Below are positions 1-9,293 of a stretch of 64,000 nucleotides of DNA, in pieces (within the stretch, counting starts at the first letter, position 1; each line of letters starts with the position of its first letter). This stretch comes from Thermoanaerobaculia bacterium (GTDB lineage: Bacteria; Acidobacteriota; Thermoanaerobaculia; Thermoanaerobaculales; Sulfomarinibacteraceae), in the NCBI GenBank assembly GCA_027061805.1, contig JAMOWA010000005.1:1-64000 (forward strand). The letters run 5' to 3'. Below the pieces are notes generated by a model that was not told the origin of the DNA, did not search any database, and saw nothing but the letters and a program-made list of their open reading frames with translations. Made by a program: the position numbers and the translations under genes.

Positions 1-326
1 TAAGGCAGACGAAACCCACCAGACCGAGTCGCCAAGGCTCCGATGGCCAGTCATCGGTGCAAGAACGCCCCGGCAATCTTGAGATTGCCAGTCGTCCGTG
101 TCGGGATGCTTTCCTTCGCCTTGGTACCTCCAACGGTCTCCTCCCCACATCCTTTTCACCGGAATCCTCTATATTGCTTCTGTGGAGACAATCTCTCTCG
201 AAGCTCAACCGTTTCGTCCACGCGGGGAGATCGGTGGCCTGTCATCCAGATCCCCCTGTCTCTCCGAGCCCCTGACCAGCCTCAGGCAGTGTCAACTTGC
301 TGGAACCCTGTTGGATCAGGTGCTCC
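1..326. other. Gene-free AT-richer leader before the flippase gene
   Basis: I recognise no gene here. One forward frame stays open from the window edge to about 275, but its translation is rich in Ser, Pro and Arg and resembles nothing I know, so I do not call it. The stretch holds one perfect dyad (72-89, arms GGCAATCT/AGATTGCC around TG), which could be an operator or a small hairpin. Base composition matches the AT-richer genes downstream and not the roughly 70 percent GC of the rest of the window. Confidence 0.4.
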
Positions 327-1910
327 ATGGCTTCAATCGAAAAGACGACCGTCATGCGTGATTCCGAGCAGCAGGGCACACGACCTCAAGAACGCTCCGT
401 GTCACAGTTCGTCGTGCGAGGCACCATCTTTCGCACCATGACATTCGCGCTCACAGCCCTCGTGGGTCTTCTATTGATGCCATTCATAGTGCACTCTCTC
501 GGGAACCGCTCCTATGGCATGTGGGCACTCGTGGGCTCCATCTTGAACTATTTTTCTCTTTTCGATCTTGGCATCTCATCAGCCGTCGAACGCTTTGTCT
601 CACGGGCTCTGGGCCAAGAAGACATCCCAGCTGCCAATACCATCATCAGCTCGGCGACATTTCTCTTCACAGGACTAGGATTAGCCTTGATCACTCTGGT
701 CATTCTGACAAGTGTCTCGATCCCATTTCTGATACATGATACCCACGACGGTATCCTCTTGGGACAGATCATCCTCATCGTCGGGTTGGGACTCGGCTTT
801 ACGTTCCCCGGGCGGGTTTTTGAGGGACTGTTCTCGGCTCAACTACGACAAGACGTTCTTTCAACTGTCTGGATCATCGTTCTCATTTGTCGCACACTCA
901 TCATCATAATGGTCTTGAGACTCGGTTGGGGGTTGAAAGGCCTCGCCCTCGCCACCTCCATATCCATTGTTGTTCGTTATGTCATACTTATTGCTCTGGG
1001 CAGAAAATCTCATCCGTGGCTCAGCATATCTCTCCACCTTTGCCGACGGCATCGCATTCAAGAACTCCTTGGGTATGGGCTGGTCGGTTTTCTCAATCGA
1101 ATTGGAGATTTTCTCCGTTTTCACCTCGACAATATCGTCATCGGCTCATTTCTGGGGCTCACCCCCATCACGCTCTACACAATCCCAGTCAAGCTCTTGG
1201 AATACTTCACAAACTTCATGCTAAGTGCGGTTGGATTCGTGGCACCCGTCTTCAGCAGGTATGAAGGCCTAGGTGAATCCAAAGCATTGAAAAACCGTTT
1301 CTTGGATATCACTAGAGTGTCCACCATTGCGGCAACATTCGTGGGAAGTAGCCTCCTCTTCTATGGGAAACCCTTCATCACACGCTGGATGGGCGAAGCA
1401 TATACCTCGAGCTATGATGTATTGTTGATGTTGGGTGTGCCGGCGATCTTTTCATTGATGTCGAATCCAAGCATTAGCTTACTTTACGGCATTTCGAAAC
1501 ATCACTACTATACTATTGCCAATATCCTCGAAGGATTTACAAATCTGTCATTGAGCCTCTTACTCGTCAGACAGTATGGGATTTATGGGGTCGCTCTCGG
1601 CACGGCCATCCCCATGATAATCTTCAAACTCGGAATTCAGCCCATCTACACCTGTCGTTCGATCAAGTTGGATCTTCGGAGGTACTATAGAATCCTCTTC
1701 TTTACGACGCTCAAATCATTCCTTCCAATCATGGTGTACTACATGGCCATTCAACGCCTTCTCGGGCCAACATTTATATCGATGTTCCCGATCTGGATTG
1801 GACAAACGATACTATTTCTTCCCATCGCGTGGAGATATATTCTTCGCCCAAGGGATCGGCGGACTATCAAATCCGCTCTTTCCCCTGATCGGACAGTACG
1901 ATGTTCATGA
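327..1910 (+). CDS. Polysaccharide flippase (Wzx/MATE-like membrane protein)
   Basis: This is a 527-residue membrane protein of the polysaccharide biosynthesis/flippase superfamily, expected to move lipid-linked glycan units across the inner membrane. About 12-14 hydrophobic segments are visible, starting near residue 40. The early segment with LGNRSYGMWAL followed by FDLGISSAVERFVS is typical of this superfamily (a Gly-rich loop, then a conserved DLG motif). I chose the ATG at 327; an ATG at 354 is equally possible, and a TTG 30 bases upstream is less likely. The gene leads the AT-rich group with the CDP-ribitol synthase and polyol-phosphate transferase, so its cargo is probably a surface glycan of that locus. 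No substrate can be read from the sequence. Confidence 0.85.
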   Translation: MASIEKTTVMRDSEQQGTRPQERSVSQFVVRGTIFRTMTFALTALVGLLLMPFIVHSLGNRSYGMWALVGSILNYFSLFDLGISSAVERFVSRALGQEDIPAANTIISSATFLFTGLGLALITLVILTSVSIPFLIHDTHDGILLGQIILIVGLGLGFTFPGRVFEGLFSAQLRQDVLSTVWIIVLICRTLIIIMVLRLGWGLKGLALATSISIVVRYVILIALGRKSHPWLSISLHLCRRHRIQELLGYGLVGFLNRIGDFLRFHLDNIVIGSFLGLTPITLYTIPVKLLEYFTNFMLSAVGFVAPVFSRYEGLGESKALKNRFLDITRVSTIAATFVGSSLLFYGKPFITRWMGEAYTSSYDVLLMLGVPAIFSLMSNPSISLLYGISKHHYYTIANILEGFTNLSLSLLLVRQYGIYGVALGTAIPMIIFKLGIQPIYTCRSIKLDLRRYYRILFFTTLKSFLPIMVYYMAIQRLLGPTFISMFPIWIGQTILFLPIAWRYILRPRDRRTIKSALSPDRTVRCS

Positions 1911-2016
1911 TTGAACACGATAGATCCAGAACGATCTGGAGATTCTGAAGAATGAATGTGAAAGCACAATTGTCTCTCAGGGCGCACACAGGAGAGAAGA
2001 AAGGAGTTCTCCCATT

Positions 2017-3384
2017 ATGAAAAACTTTGCTGTAGTCCTTGCGGGTGGCCTCGGAACAAGAACCGGTTACGATACCGCAAAACAGCTTCTCAAGATCGGC
2101 GGCAAGCCCGTCATGCACTTCGTAATGGATGTGTTGGAAGCTCATCCAAGAATCGATGGCATCGTACTCGTGGTCAATCCCGCCATTAGAAAGGAGGTCC
2201 AGACTCTGCTTCCGTCCACACGATATCGCAAACTCATGAAGATCGTTGATGGCGGAGAATCGCGGCTGGACAGCTCCAGAATCGGAGTCCGCTCCATACC
2301 AGAATCTCAAGGGAACGTCCTGATTCACGATGCCGTCCGGCCCTTCATGAGCTCCAGAATCATTGATGCTATCCTGAACGCTCTCGAGGCCTACAGTGCA
2401 GTCGACGTCGCCATCGAGCCAACGGACACCATCATCCGAGTCGATGAGCACGACCTGATCGAAGAAATTCCGGACCGTGCAGTCCTGAGGAGAGGGCAGA
2501 CCCCACAAGGATTCCGGCTTGACGTCATCAGAGAGGCTCACACGCTCGCAGTGCGGGAAGGCCAGGTTCGTGTGACCGACGACTGTGGCTTGGTCCTGAG
2601 GTACGGGCTGTGCAAGGTATTCGTCGTCCCAGGTGAGCGGACTAACATCAAGATCACATACCCTGAAGACCTTTACCTTGCCGACCGCATTTTCCAGCTC
2701 CGCGGAGACACCTTGCACGAAGATGTTGATCTCCACAGGCTTGAAGGATCTGTCCTGGCCGTGATTGGAGGTACCCGTGGCATCGGCAAGGCCATCGTAA
2801 AACTTGGACGAGCCCATGGCGCACGAGTATTCCCCTGCAGTAGGGCGACGGGTGTCGATGTCGCTAACCATGAATCCATAAGTAAATTTCTGAAACGTCT
2901 CCAGGAACAAGAAGAACTCATCCACCATGTCTTCAACTGTGCGGCTGTTCTGCGCAAGGGGCGCCTTGACCAACGATCCCCGGAGGAACTCAGGGAGGAA
3001 GTCGAAATCAACTACCTTGGTGCTCTCAACCTCATCGTGGCCGCCCTTCCCTATCTCCGGCAGACCAGGGGATCCATCACTCTGTTCACGTCAAGTTCCT
3101 ATACCCGTGGACGTCCTTTCTATGTAACCTACTCCTCGGCAAAGGCAGCCATCGTGAATCTCGTCCAGGGACTCACGGAGGAACTCGAAACCGAGGGTAT
3201 CACGATCAACGCCATCAACCCGGAACGATCGGCAACTCCCATGAGATTTGAGAACTTCGGAGAAGAGCCGCCGGAAACTCTTCTGAAACCCGAAGAAGTT
3301 GCATTGGCCGCACTTAAGACCGCCATTGCCCCAATTTCGGGAATGGTGATTGACGTGAGAAGATCCCGCCAGACGAGCGCATGA
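2017..3384 (+). CDS. Bifunctional CDP-ribitol synthase (IspD-like cytidylyltransferase fused to SDR reductase)
   Basis: Two domains are fused in 455 residues. Residues 1-230 are an IspD/TarI-type cytidylyltransferase: an N-terminal LAGGLGTR nucleotide loop, the K of TAKQLLKIGGKP, and VLIHDAVRPF. Residues 245-455 are a short-chain dehydrogenase with the cofactor loop GGTRGIGKA and the catalytic YSSAK. The same order is known from Bcs1/Acs1 of Haemophilus influenzae capsule loci, where the reductase converts ribulose-5-phosphate to ribitol-5-phosphate and the transferase makes CDP-ribitol. That function is inferred here by family and by the polyol-phosphate transferase encoded next. A good AAAGGAG ribosome site lies 12 bases before the ATG. 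Base composition is much lower in GC than in most of the window. Confidence 0.85.
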   Translation: MKNFAVVLAGGLGTRTGYDTAKQLLKIGGKPVMHFVMDVLEAHPRIDGIVLVVNPAIRKEVQTLLPSTRYRKLMKIVDGGESRLDSSRIGVRSIPESQGNVLIHDAVRPFMSSRIIDAILNALEAYSAVDVAIEPTDTIIRVDEHDLIEEIPDRAVLRRGQTPQGFRLDVIREAHTLAVREGQVRVTDDCGLVLRYGLCKVFVVPGERTNIKITYPEDLYLADRIFQLRGDTLHEDVDLHRLEGSVLAVIGGTRGIGKAIVKLGRAHGARVFPCSRATGVDVANHESISKFLKRLQEQEELIHHVFNCAAVLRKGRLDQRSPEELREEVEINYLGALNLIVAALPYLRQTRGSITLFTSSSYTRGRPFYVTYSSAKAAIVNLVQGLTEELETEGITINAINPERSATPMRFENFGEEPPETLLKPEEVALAALKTAIAPISGMVIDVRRSRQTSA

Positions 3385-3400
3385 GGGTCTTTAGGTGTTG

Positions 3401-4534
3401 ATGATACGACGGTTACTGCAACGACCTGCCTTGACTTTCGCAGGCATGGTCAGGAGGGCCTTGGGGAAAAGAGTCTCTGAAGAAAAGCCCCGTATCCTCA
3501 TCGACTGCATTGAGTTTTTTCATTTCCTGCACGTGGGACCTCTCGTCGACCGTCTCATCGAAGAAGGGCGGGTCACTGTGTACCTCCTGAAGAATCCCAC
3601 TCTCGGGGAGGCGGATATCCTCAGAATCAGAAGACCTGGCTTGAGACTTGTCTCTCCCATGAAAGTGAAATTTCTCAGTTTCGACGTCACGATCTCTCTG
3701 GATTTTTCCCAGCTCGTGTCCATACCTTCTAAGGGAACGTGGGCCTTTCTACCTCACGGGGATGGAATGAAGGCCCATTACACGGGCTCAGCCGAACTTG
3801 GGAAATACGACACCGTGTTCGCCCTAACGCGCTCTCAGGCACGGCTTCAGAGATCGTTCATTAACCACGGGGCGCAGGTGGTAGAGCTCGGCTTAATGAT
3901 CGGGGACCGTTTGACAGGCGAGCCAGTATCAGAGGACCAGCGACGACAGCTTCAAAGAAAGCTGGGATTGAAGCCCGAGCTTCCTGTTGTGCTCTATGCA
4001 CCCTCATGGTCCATCGATGATCATCATGTCATAATGAACCACATGCTGCTCCAGAGCCTCATGGAGCAGGATGAATTCAACGTCATCCTCAAACCCCATC
4101 CCAATCTACTGATACCAGAACGATGTGGCGGCAGGGATTGGGTAAGTGTCTTTCGTGCCATGCAGAGGGACAACTTCGTTGCAATCACGGACCGGAGCTC
4201 TCCCGTCTACGAATTCATGCCACATGCCGATGTCCTACTGTCGGACATCAGTTCGGTGGTCTTCGAGTTCCTTTTTCTCGATAAACCAATCGTGCTCCAC
4301 CTTAGAAAAGATGTGCTGAGAGAAATCGGTGGAGAAGCATACCTCCATGAAATTCTCCCTTCCATAGCACTGGCCGAGAAGAACGAAGAGGTCCTGCAAA
4401 AACTCAGGGAAGAAATCCGATCACCTCATACCCGCTCGGGAGCGAGGCGTCGTCTCCTCGAGGAGCGTTTCTTCAATGTCGGTCACGCAACCGAGCGGAC
4501 CACGGAGTGGATCTACTCGGTAACAGGAGCATAG
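3401..4534 (+). CDS. CDP-polyol phosphotransferase (TagF/TarL-like, Glyphos_transf family)
   Basis: The roughly 377-residue protein carries the hallmarks of CDP-glycerol/CDP-ribitol:poly(polyol-phosphate) transferases: HGDGMK near residue 125, YAPSW near 200, KPHPN near 235, and SDISSVVFEFLFLDKP near 285. The family transfers polyol-phosphate from a CDP carrier to a growing polymer at the cytoplasmic membrane. With a CDP-ribitol synthase encoded 16 bases upstream, the donor is most likely CDP-ribitol. ATG 3401 is used; GTG 3395 and TTG 3398 are in-frame alternatives directly before it. Only one transferase is present, so primer and polymerase roles cannot be separated. The gene shares the low GC of its neighbours. 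Confidence 0.85.
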   Translation: MIRRLLQRPALTFAGMVRRALGKRVSEEKPRILIDCIEFFHFLHVGPLVDRLIEEGRVTVYLLKNPTLGEADILRIRRPGLRLVSPMKVKFLSFDVTISLDFSQLVSIPSKGTWAFLPHGDGMKAHYTGSAELGKYDTVFALTRSQARLQRSFINHGAQVVELGLMIGDRLTGEPVSEDQRRQLQRKLGLKPELPVVLYAPSWSIDDHHVIMNHMLLQSLMEQDEFNVILKPHPNLLIPERCGGRDWVSVFRAMQRDNFVAITDRSSPVYEFMPHADVLLSDISSVVFEFLFLDKPIVLHLRKDVLREIGGEAYLHEILPSIALAEKNEEVLQKLREEIRSPHTRSGARRRLLEERFFNVGHATERTTEWIYSVTGA

Positions 4535-4588
4535 ATAGCAACGTCCTCCACAGGGGAAAGATGCCGGCGGGTTCCAGCCAATCAGTCC

Positions 4589-4612
4589 TTTTCACCTGGA
4601 TTTTCACCTGGA
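4589..4612. repeat. Perfect tandem 12-bp repeat across a stop codon
   Basis: The 12-mer TTTTCACCTGGA occurs twice head to tail (4589-4600 and 4601-4612). The second copy contains the stop codon of the reverse-strand glycosyltransferase (4604-4606), so one repeat unit extends the 3' end just past that gene. It lies in the 69-base gap between two convergent genes and may be a slippage product. Confidence 0.8.
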
Positions 4613-5617
4613 AGATATTGGGACAATGAACTTTCGTTTCCAGAGGGCACAGCGAGCATACAATCCTGGAAACCTGGAGAACAGCCTGTATGTCCAGAGT
4701 TTCCAGTCCTTTCTGGTCCAGTTCATACCTGCCGCTGTCCACTGCCGGGCTGCGCGGGGATCCCCAGTGGACAGAACGGCGTAGGCAGCCTCACGACAGA
4801 GAACTCCCATACGTCGGCGGAATCGGGGATCCCTCGCCAATCCGGGATGCCGATTCACTACCCGGCAGAGCACCTCGTAGGTCGAGGCCGCCATCATGCC
4901 GAGATCAGTACTTGTCTGGCTTGCATGGAACCTACACCAAACAAGACTCTTCTGAAGCAACGGAAAAGGACCACCGACCTCAAGCAGCCTGAACCAGCAA
5001 TCGTAGTCCTCGGCTCCTGAAAGAGACTCATCGAACCCCCCAGCATCGAGGATCACCTTTCTTTTCACAAGGATTGCCGCCGTGGCAAACAATGGACGGA
5101 GTGCCAACTCTGCAATGTTCACCACATCAGGCAGGCTTTCTCCACGGAGCGGCCAGGAGGGGAATCGTTCACGATTCTCGCGAAGCTCCTGTTCCCCGAG
5201 AGGGACGAGCGGTGCCCGAAATGCGGTGGCCCGACAGGCAACCGCAACGGCATTGGAATCGAGGGCTGCCTGGAGAAGCACGCTGATACATGAGGAAGAC
5301 AGAATATCGTCATCGTCCAGGAACAGAATCCATTCACCCGTGGCCTCGGCCATTCCTCTGTTGCGAGCAGCTCCATGCCCCTGCGGGGACTGCCGGAGGC
5401 TTCTGACTCTTCCATCTTCAGACGAGAGGACCCGAAGAACTGCAGGGGTGTCGTCATCGGAACCATCGTCCACCACGAGAACTTCCAGGTATTTGTGGGT
5501 CTGCCCCGTTGCCGAGCGGACGGCCGAGGGAAGTACCTTCACTCGATTTCGTGTGGGGATGACGATCGAGACACTGTTCGATTCCCTTGCCGGTGCCTTC
5601 GGAATCGTGAATTTCAT
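4604..5617 (-). CDS. Family 2 glycosyltransferase
   Basis: This 337-residue soluble GT-A fold enzyme has the GT2 landmarks in order: SIVIPTRNR at residues 17-25, VVDDG at 48-52, GHGAARNRGM near 80-89, and the metal-binding LDDDD at 100-104, then GGFDESL and EDYDCWFRLL further on. These residues bind a nucleotide-sugar and divalent metal. The C-terminal third is basic and has no membrane segment. It reads towards the capsule-like genes, tail to tail with the polyol-phosphate transferase, and shares their lower GC. It probably adds a sugar to the repeat unit or linkage of that polymer; the sugar is not predictable. Confidence 0.9.
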   Translation of the reverse strand: MKFTIPKAPARESNSVSIVIPTRNRVKVLPSAVRSATGQTHKYLEVLVVDDGSDDDTPAVLRVLSSEDGRVRSLRQSPQGHGAARNRGMAEATGEWILFLDDDDILSSSCISVLLQAALDSNAVAVACRATAFRAPLVPLGEQELRENRERFPSWPLRGESLPDVVNIAELALRPLFATAAILVKRKVILDAGGFDESLSGAEDYDCWFRLLEVGGPFPLLQKSLVWCRFHASQTSTDLGMMAASTYEVLCRVVNRHPGLARDPRFRRRMGVLCREAAYAVLSTGDPRAARQWTAAGMNWTRKDWKLWTYRLFSRFPGLYARCALWKRKFIVPISSR

Positions 5618-5820
5618 GGCATGGCCTCTAACGGGTAAACCACGGAAACGTCGCAGAAAACATCTGGCACATGCAAGGAGTCTGCGCTCCGAGAAGGGTT
5701 TGCGGTTTTCCAGTCGGTCCTGGATCCGGCATCACGAAACTCTTCCGTCCTTTCCCCTCAGAGCGTTTTGCGCCCCCCCTCACCGCAACCCTCACAGTCC
5801 ACGGCAGGCTATCCTGGGGC

Positions 5821-6921
5821 ATGGCCATCTCCATCGGCTTCGACGCCCGGGCAGCCGTGCTCGACCCCCACCGGGGTCTTGGGCGGGTCGCGGCGAGCCT
5901 TGCGGAGGCCCTCCTCGGCCGGGAGGACGTGGTGACGACGATCTTCGTGCCGCGAAGCTCTCATGATATTTCCGGACGATGGTACCGGGACGCCGCCCGG
6001 ATCGTCCACCTGCCCCAGCCACGCCGTGGGGCGTTCCTCTGGGACGGGCCCGCCTGGCGGTGGGTACTGCGGCACCATCCCGTGGATGTCCTCCACCTGC
6101 CCGCATGGGGTGTGCCGCCTGGGGTCCCGCTCCCCGTGGTGGCCACCCTCCACGACGTGACGCCGCTGCGCGTCCCGGAGTCGATCCGCTCGCGCCGGGT
6201 GCGCCGGCGCGCGGTCCAGCGGCTCGGGACCCACCACCGCGCCACGCTGGTCCACGCAGTCTCCCGCGCCACGGCCCGGGACGCCGTCCACGTCCTCGGC
6301 CTCCCACCCGACCGGATCCGGGTCGTCCACAACGGCGTTGCTCTTCGCGAAGCACGGGAGGCTTGCGGTGAGCGCCGCCACGTCTTGTTCGTGGGTGGCG
6401 CCGACCCCCACAAGCGCGTGGACCTGCTCGTCCGTGCGTGGTCCCTGGCGGAGGCCGCCGGTCTCCCGCCGCTCGTGGTGGCCGGCGGGGCTGCCCGGGA
6501 CCCCGGGGTGGTGGAGGCGGCCCGCCGCCATCCGGACCGGATCCGTGCGGCCGGCATCGTGGACGACGGGGAGCTCGAGGCGCTGTACGGGGGCGCGCTG
6601 GCCGTGCTCCTGCCCTCCCTGTGGGAGGGCTACGGCCTGCCCGCGGCCGAGGGCATGGCCCGGGGCGCCGTCCCCGTCCTCACGGCCCGGGCCTCGCTGC
6701 CCGAGGCCGGCCGGGACGCGGCGCTCTACCTTCCCGCCGGGGCCGGGCCCCTGGAATGGCTCGCCGCCGTCCGCCGGCTCGTGGAAGACCGGGAGCTCCG
6801 CGCCCGGCTGGTGGAACGGGGCCTCCGGCGGGCCCGTGAGAGGACCTGGGAGAGGACCGCGGACGCCCTCGTGGAGGTCTACCGCGAGGCGGTCAGCCGG
6901 TCGCGCAGCGCGCGCTCCTGA
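5821..6921 (+). CDS. Family 4 glycosyltransferase (GT-B fold)
   Basis: The 366-residue GT4 enzyme begins IGFDARAAVLDPHRGLGRVAASL, the usual N-terminal Rossmann half with a Gly-rich acceptor loop. The C-terminal half carries FVGGADPHKRVDLLV and the donor-site SLWEGYGLPAAEGMARG, whose Glu pair is the family EX7E motif. It uses a nucleotide-activated sugar and retains anomeric configuration, by family. ATG 5821 is chosen because homology starts there; the frame stays open 150 bases upstream but reads as non-protein. GC jumps to more than 70 percent from this gene onward. The last 43 bases overlap the end of the convergent spermidine-synthase-like gene. Confidence 0.9.
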   Translation: MAISIGFDARAAVLDPHRGLGRVAASLAEALLGREDVVTTIFVPRSSHDISGRWYRDAARIVHLPQPRRGAFLWDGPAWRWVLRHHPVDVLHLPAWGVPPGVPLPVVATLHDVTPLRVPESIRSRRVRRRAVQRLGTHHRATLVHAVSRATARDAVHVLGLPPDRIRVVHNGVALREAREACGERRHVLFVGGADPHKRVDLLVRAWSLAEAAGLPPLVVAGGAARDPGVVEAARRHPDRIRAAGIVDDGELEALYGGALAVLLPSLWEGYGLPAAEGMARGAVPVLTARASLPEAGRDAALYLPAGAGPLEWLAAVRRLVEDRELRARLVERGLRRARERTWERTADALVEVYREAVSRSRSARS

Positions 6922-9293
6922 GCGAGGATCGCCGGGTCCCTCCGCGCCAGCACGTCGCGCCACGGTACCGGAAGCCCGGCGAACGGGTTGCTCCGGGCCC
7001 GGAAGGCCGCCAGCAATGCCAGGTTGTCGTACCAGGTCCGGTCGCGGTCCAGGACCCGGCCGGAGAGGTACTCGACGACGGGGAGATCGTCCACGTGGGG
7101 CGGGACGTTCCGCGTGAGGAAGGCCACCTCCCGGGGACCCTGGAGGAGGTCGGCCCCCAGCGCCAGGGGCGAGTCCAGACCCGCGATCCGCAGGGACTCC
7201 GCCAGGCGGGGGTCCTCCAGAAGGTTCCAGCGGATCCGGACCGGCCCGGGCTCCACCTGTCCGGTGACCACGGTGAACTCGTTGACCGTGCCCGTGTCGT
7301 GCCACACGACGGTCCGGGGAAAGACCTCCACGAAGGCCCGGAGGATCCTCAGGAAGCTGTCCTGGTCGAGCGAGTAGAGCGGCAGCCACATGGAGACGAT
7401 GCCCCCCGGATTGAGATGCTCGCGGCACAGCCGGAAGTACTCCAGGGTGTAGAGGGTGCTGTTGCCCGCGTACACCGGGTGGATGGAGTCGGAGAGGATG
7501 ACGTCGTAGGTGGCGTCGGTGGCCAGCAGGTAGTTCCTGCCGTCGTTGATGATCGTACGGACCCTGGGGTCGGCCAGCACGTGGTGGTTGATGTGGGCGA
7601 AGAGCCTGTCGGAGGCCCGGAGGACCTCGGGCGAGATCTCCACCACGTCGATACGCTCCACGGGATGCCGGGCCACCGCCCAGCAGGTCCCCCCGGAGCC
7701 GAATCCAACGTGGAGCACCGTCCGCGGCGCTACCACCTGGAGCAGCGGGATCTGTCCCTGCATCTGTTGCACCACCAGGAGCTCCGGCGAGTCACCCGCC
7801 ACGTTGACGCCGTTGAGCTCCAGCGAGAGCCACGAGCCCCGTGCGTCCTCGTAGCGCTTCACCAGCACCGTGGCGGTGACGCTCTCGTCCACCTCCAGGA
7901 GCTCCACACCCTGGCCCATGGCGGCCCGCCGGAGCACCCAGTCCCGGGGCAGGGCCACGCCCACGGCCACGATCACGGCCAGCGTCGCCCACAGGAGCAC
8001 GTGCCGCCGGAGCCGGGGCCACAGCAGGCCGGCGATGCCGAGACTGATCGCCGCGAGCAGGAGCTGGGTCCACTGGCTGCCCAGCAGGGGCACCAGAAGG
8101 AAGGGCGCGGCGAGCGCGCCGAGGATCCCTCCCACCGTGTTCGCCGCGGCCACCCGGGCCACGTGCTCTCCGTCCGGCCTCCGGCCGGGATCCGCGTCCA
8201 CCGCCAGGGGGAAGGAGGCACCGAACAGCAGGGTCACGGGCACGAAGAGCACCAGCACCCCGGTGAAGACCACCGCCTGGAGCCCGGTGAAGGTGAGCGG
8301 CACCCGCAGAAGGCCCGGAACCGCCGAGAGCACCCGGTCCGCGAAACCCAGTCCCACCAGCTGGAGGACCAGCACGAGCCCCAGCCCGAGCTGGAGGGAG
8401 GCCAGGGCCCTCGCCGGCCGGGAGATCCTCCCCGACAGGCCGCGGACCACGAGGCTCCCCAGGGCGATCCCGAGGAGGTAGACCGCCAGGAGCACCGCGA
8501 AGGCGTAGACACGGGACCCCAGGTGGAGCACCAGGATGCGCACCCAGACCAGCTCCGCCGCCAGGGCCACGAAGCCCATGGCGCCCACGAGGGCGAGGTA
8601 GCGCCGGGGAACGGCATTCTGGTCCCCACCCTGGAGGACGACCTCCCCGGCGGGTGAGGGAGGCGGCACGTGTCCCTCGAGCCCCACGGCGCACACCGCC
8701 ACCAGGGCGCAGGCCAGGGCCGCCACGGAGAGGGACCCGCCCTCGCCGAGGCGCGGCAGGAGCACGTAGGCCGCGGTCATGACCCCGGCGAAGGCCCCCA
8801 GCGTGTTGATCCCGTACAGAACGCCCACCTTTCCGGCGAGACGCGATCCCCGGAGCCGTTCCACCAGGAGGGGCAGGGTCAGCCCCATGAGGACCGTGGG
8901 CACCGCCAGCACCAGGACCGCAAGGCCCAGCCGTGCGGCGATCCCGGCCGCCAGGTGCTGCCCGAGGTCCGGCCCCAGCCGGGTCCCGGCGGCGAGCAGC
9001 AACCCGAGGATCACGGGCGAGAGCCCGAAGAACCCCCCGATGGCAGCCTCGGCCAGTCCGTACCACCGCAGGTGGCGGGAGGTCCTGGAGGCCAGCTTCC
9101 CGCCGAGCCACGCCCCTCCCGCCATCCCGCCCATCCAGACCGCCACCACCGCGGAGGCCGCCCACACCGTGTTGCCCAGAACCAGGCCCAGCATGCGCAT
9201 CCAGACCACCTCGCCCACCAGGGCGGTCACACCCGACACGAAGAAGAGCAGGGCCACGAGCACCGGCATGAAGACCTCCAGTTTGCGATTCAT
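6879..9293 (-). CDS. Fused MFS-like membrane protein/spermidine synthase-like protein
   Basis: The 804-residue protein has an N-terminal membrane half of about 12-14 segments beginning FMPVLVALLFFVSGVTALVGEVVWMR. The C-terminal soluble half resembles polyamine aminopropyltransferases: an SAM-type loop VGFGSGGT in place of GGGDGG, VDVVEISPEV with the acidic ribose-binding residue, and DVILSDSIHP. Such fusions are common in deep bacterial lineages, but their substrate is mostly unproven, and the changed loop argues against plain spermidine synthesis. The ATG at 9293 overlaps the stop of the upstream YfhO gene by an ATGA, so the two are probably translationally coupled. It is the last gene of a long reverse-strand envelope series. 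Confidence 0.8.
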   Translation of the reverse strand: MNRKLEVFMPVLVALLFFVSGVTALVGEVVWMRMLGLVLGNTVWAASAVVAVWMGGMAGGAWLGGKLASRTSRHLRWYGLAEAAIGGFFGLSPVILGLLLAAGTRLGPDLGQHLAAGIAARLGLAVLVLAVPTVLMGLTLPLLVERLRGSRLAGKVGVLYGINTLGAFAGVMTAAYVLLPRLGEGGSLSVAALACALVAVCAVGLEGHVPPPSPAGEVVLQGGDQNAVPRRYLALVGAMGFVALAAELVWVRILVLHLGSRVYAFAVLLAVYLLGIALGSLVVRGLSGRISRPARALASLQLGLGLVLVLQLVGLGFADRVLSAVPGLLRVPLTFTGLQAVVFTGVLVLFVPVTLLFGASFPLAVDADPGRRPDGEHVARVAAANTVGGILGALAAPFLLVPLLGSQWTQLLLAAISLGIAGLLWPRLRRHVLLWATLAVIVAVGVALPRDWVLRRAAMGQGVELLEVDESVTATVLVKRYEDARGSWLSLELNGVNVAGDSPELLVVQQMQGQIPLLQVVAPRTVLHVGFGSGGTCWAVARHPVERIDVVEISPEVLRASDRLFAHINHHVLADPRVRTIINDGRNYLLATDATYDVILSDSIHPVYAGNSTLYTLEYFRLCREHLNPGGIVSMWLPLYSLDQDSFLRILRAFVEVFPRTVVWHDTGTVNEFTVVTGQVEPGPVRIRWNLLEDPRLAESLRIAGLDSPLALGADLLQGPREVAFLTRNVPPHVDDLPVVEYLSGRVLDRDRTWYDNLALLAAFRARSNPFAGLPVPWRDVLARRDPAILAQERALRDRLTASR

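Noticed and set aside
43-441. Small forward frames in the first 440 bases
   Set aside because: Composition is not protein-like, the frames overlap the flippase start and no ribosome site is present.
1923-1942. Short TCCAGA/TCTGGA inverted repeat after the flippase gene as a terminator
   Set aside because: Only a six-base stem with no U-run; the next gene lies on the same strand 75 bases later and is probably co-transcribed.
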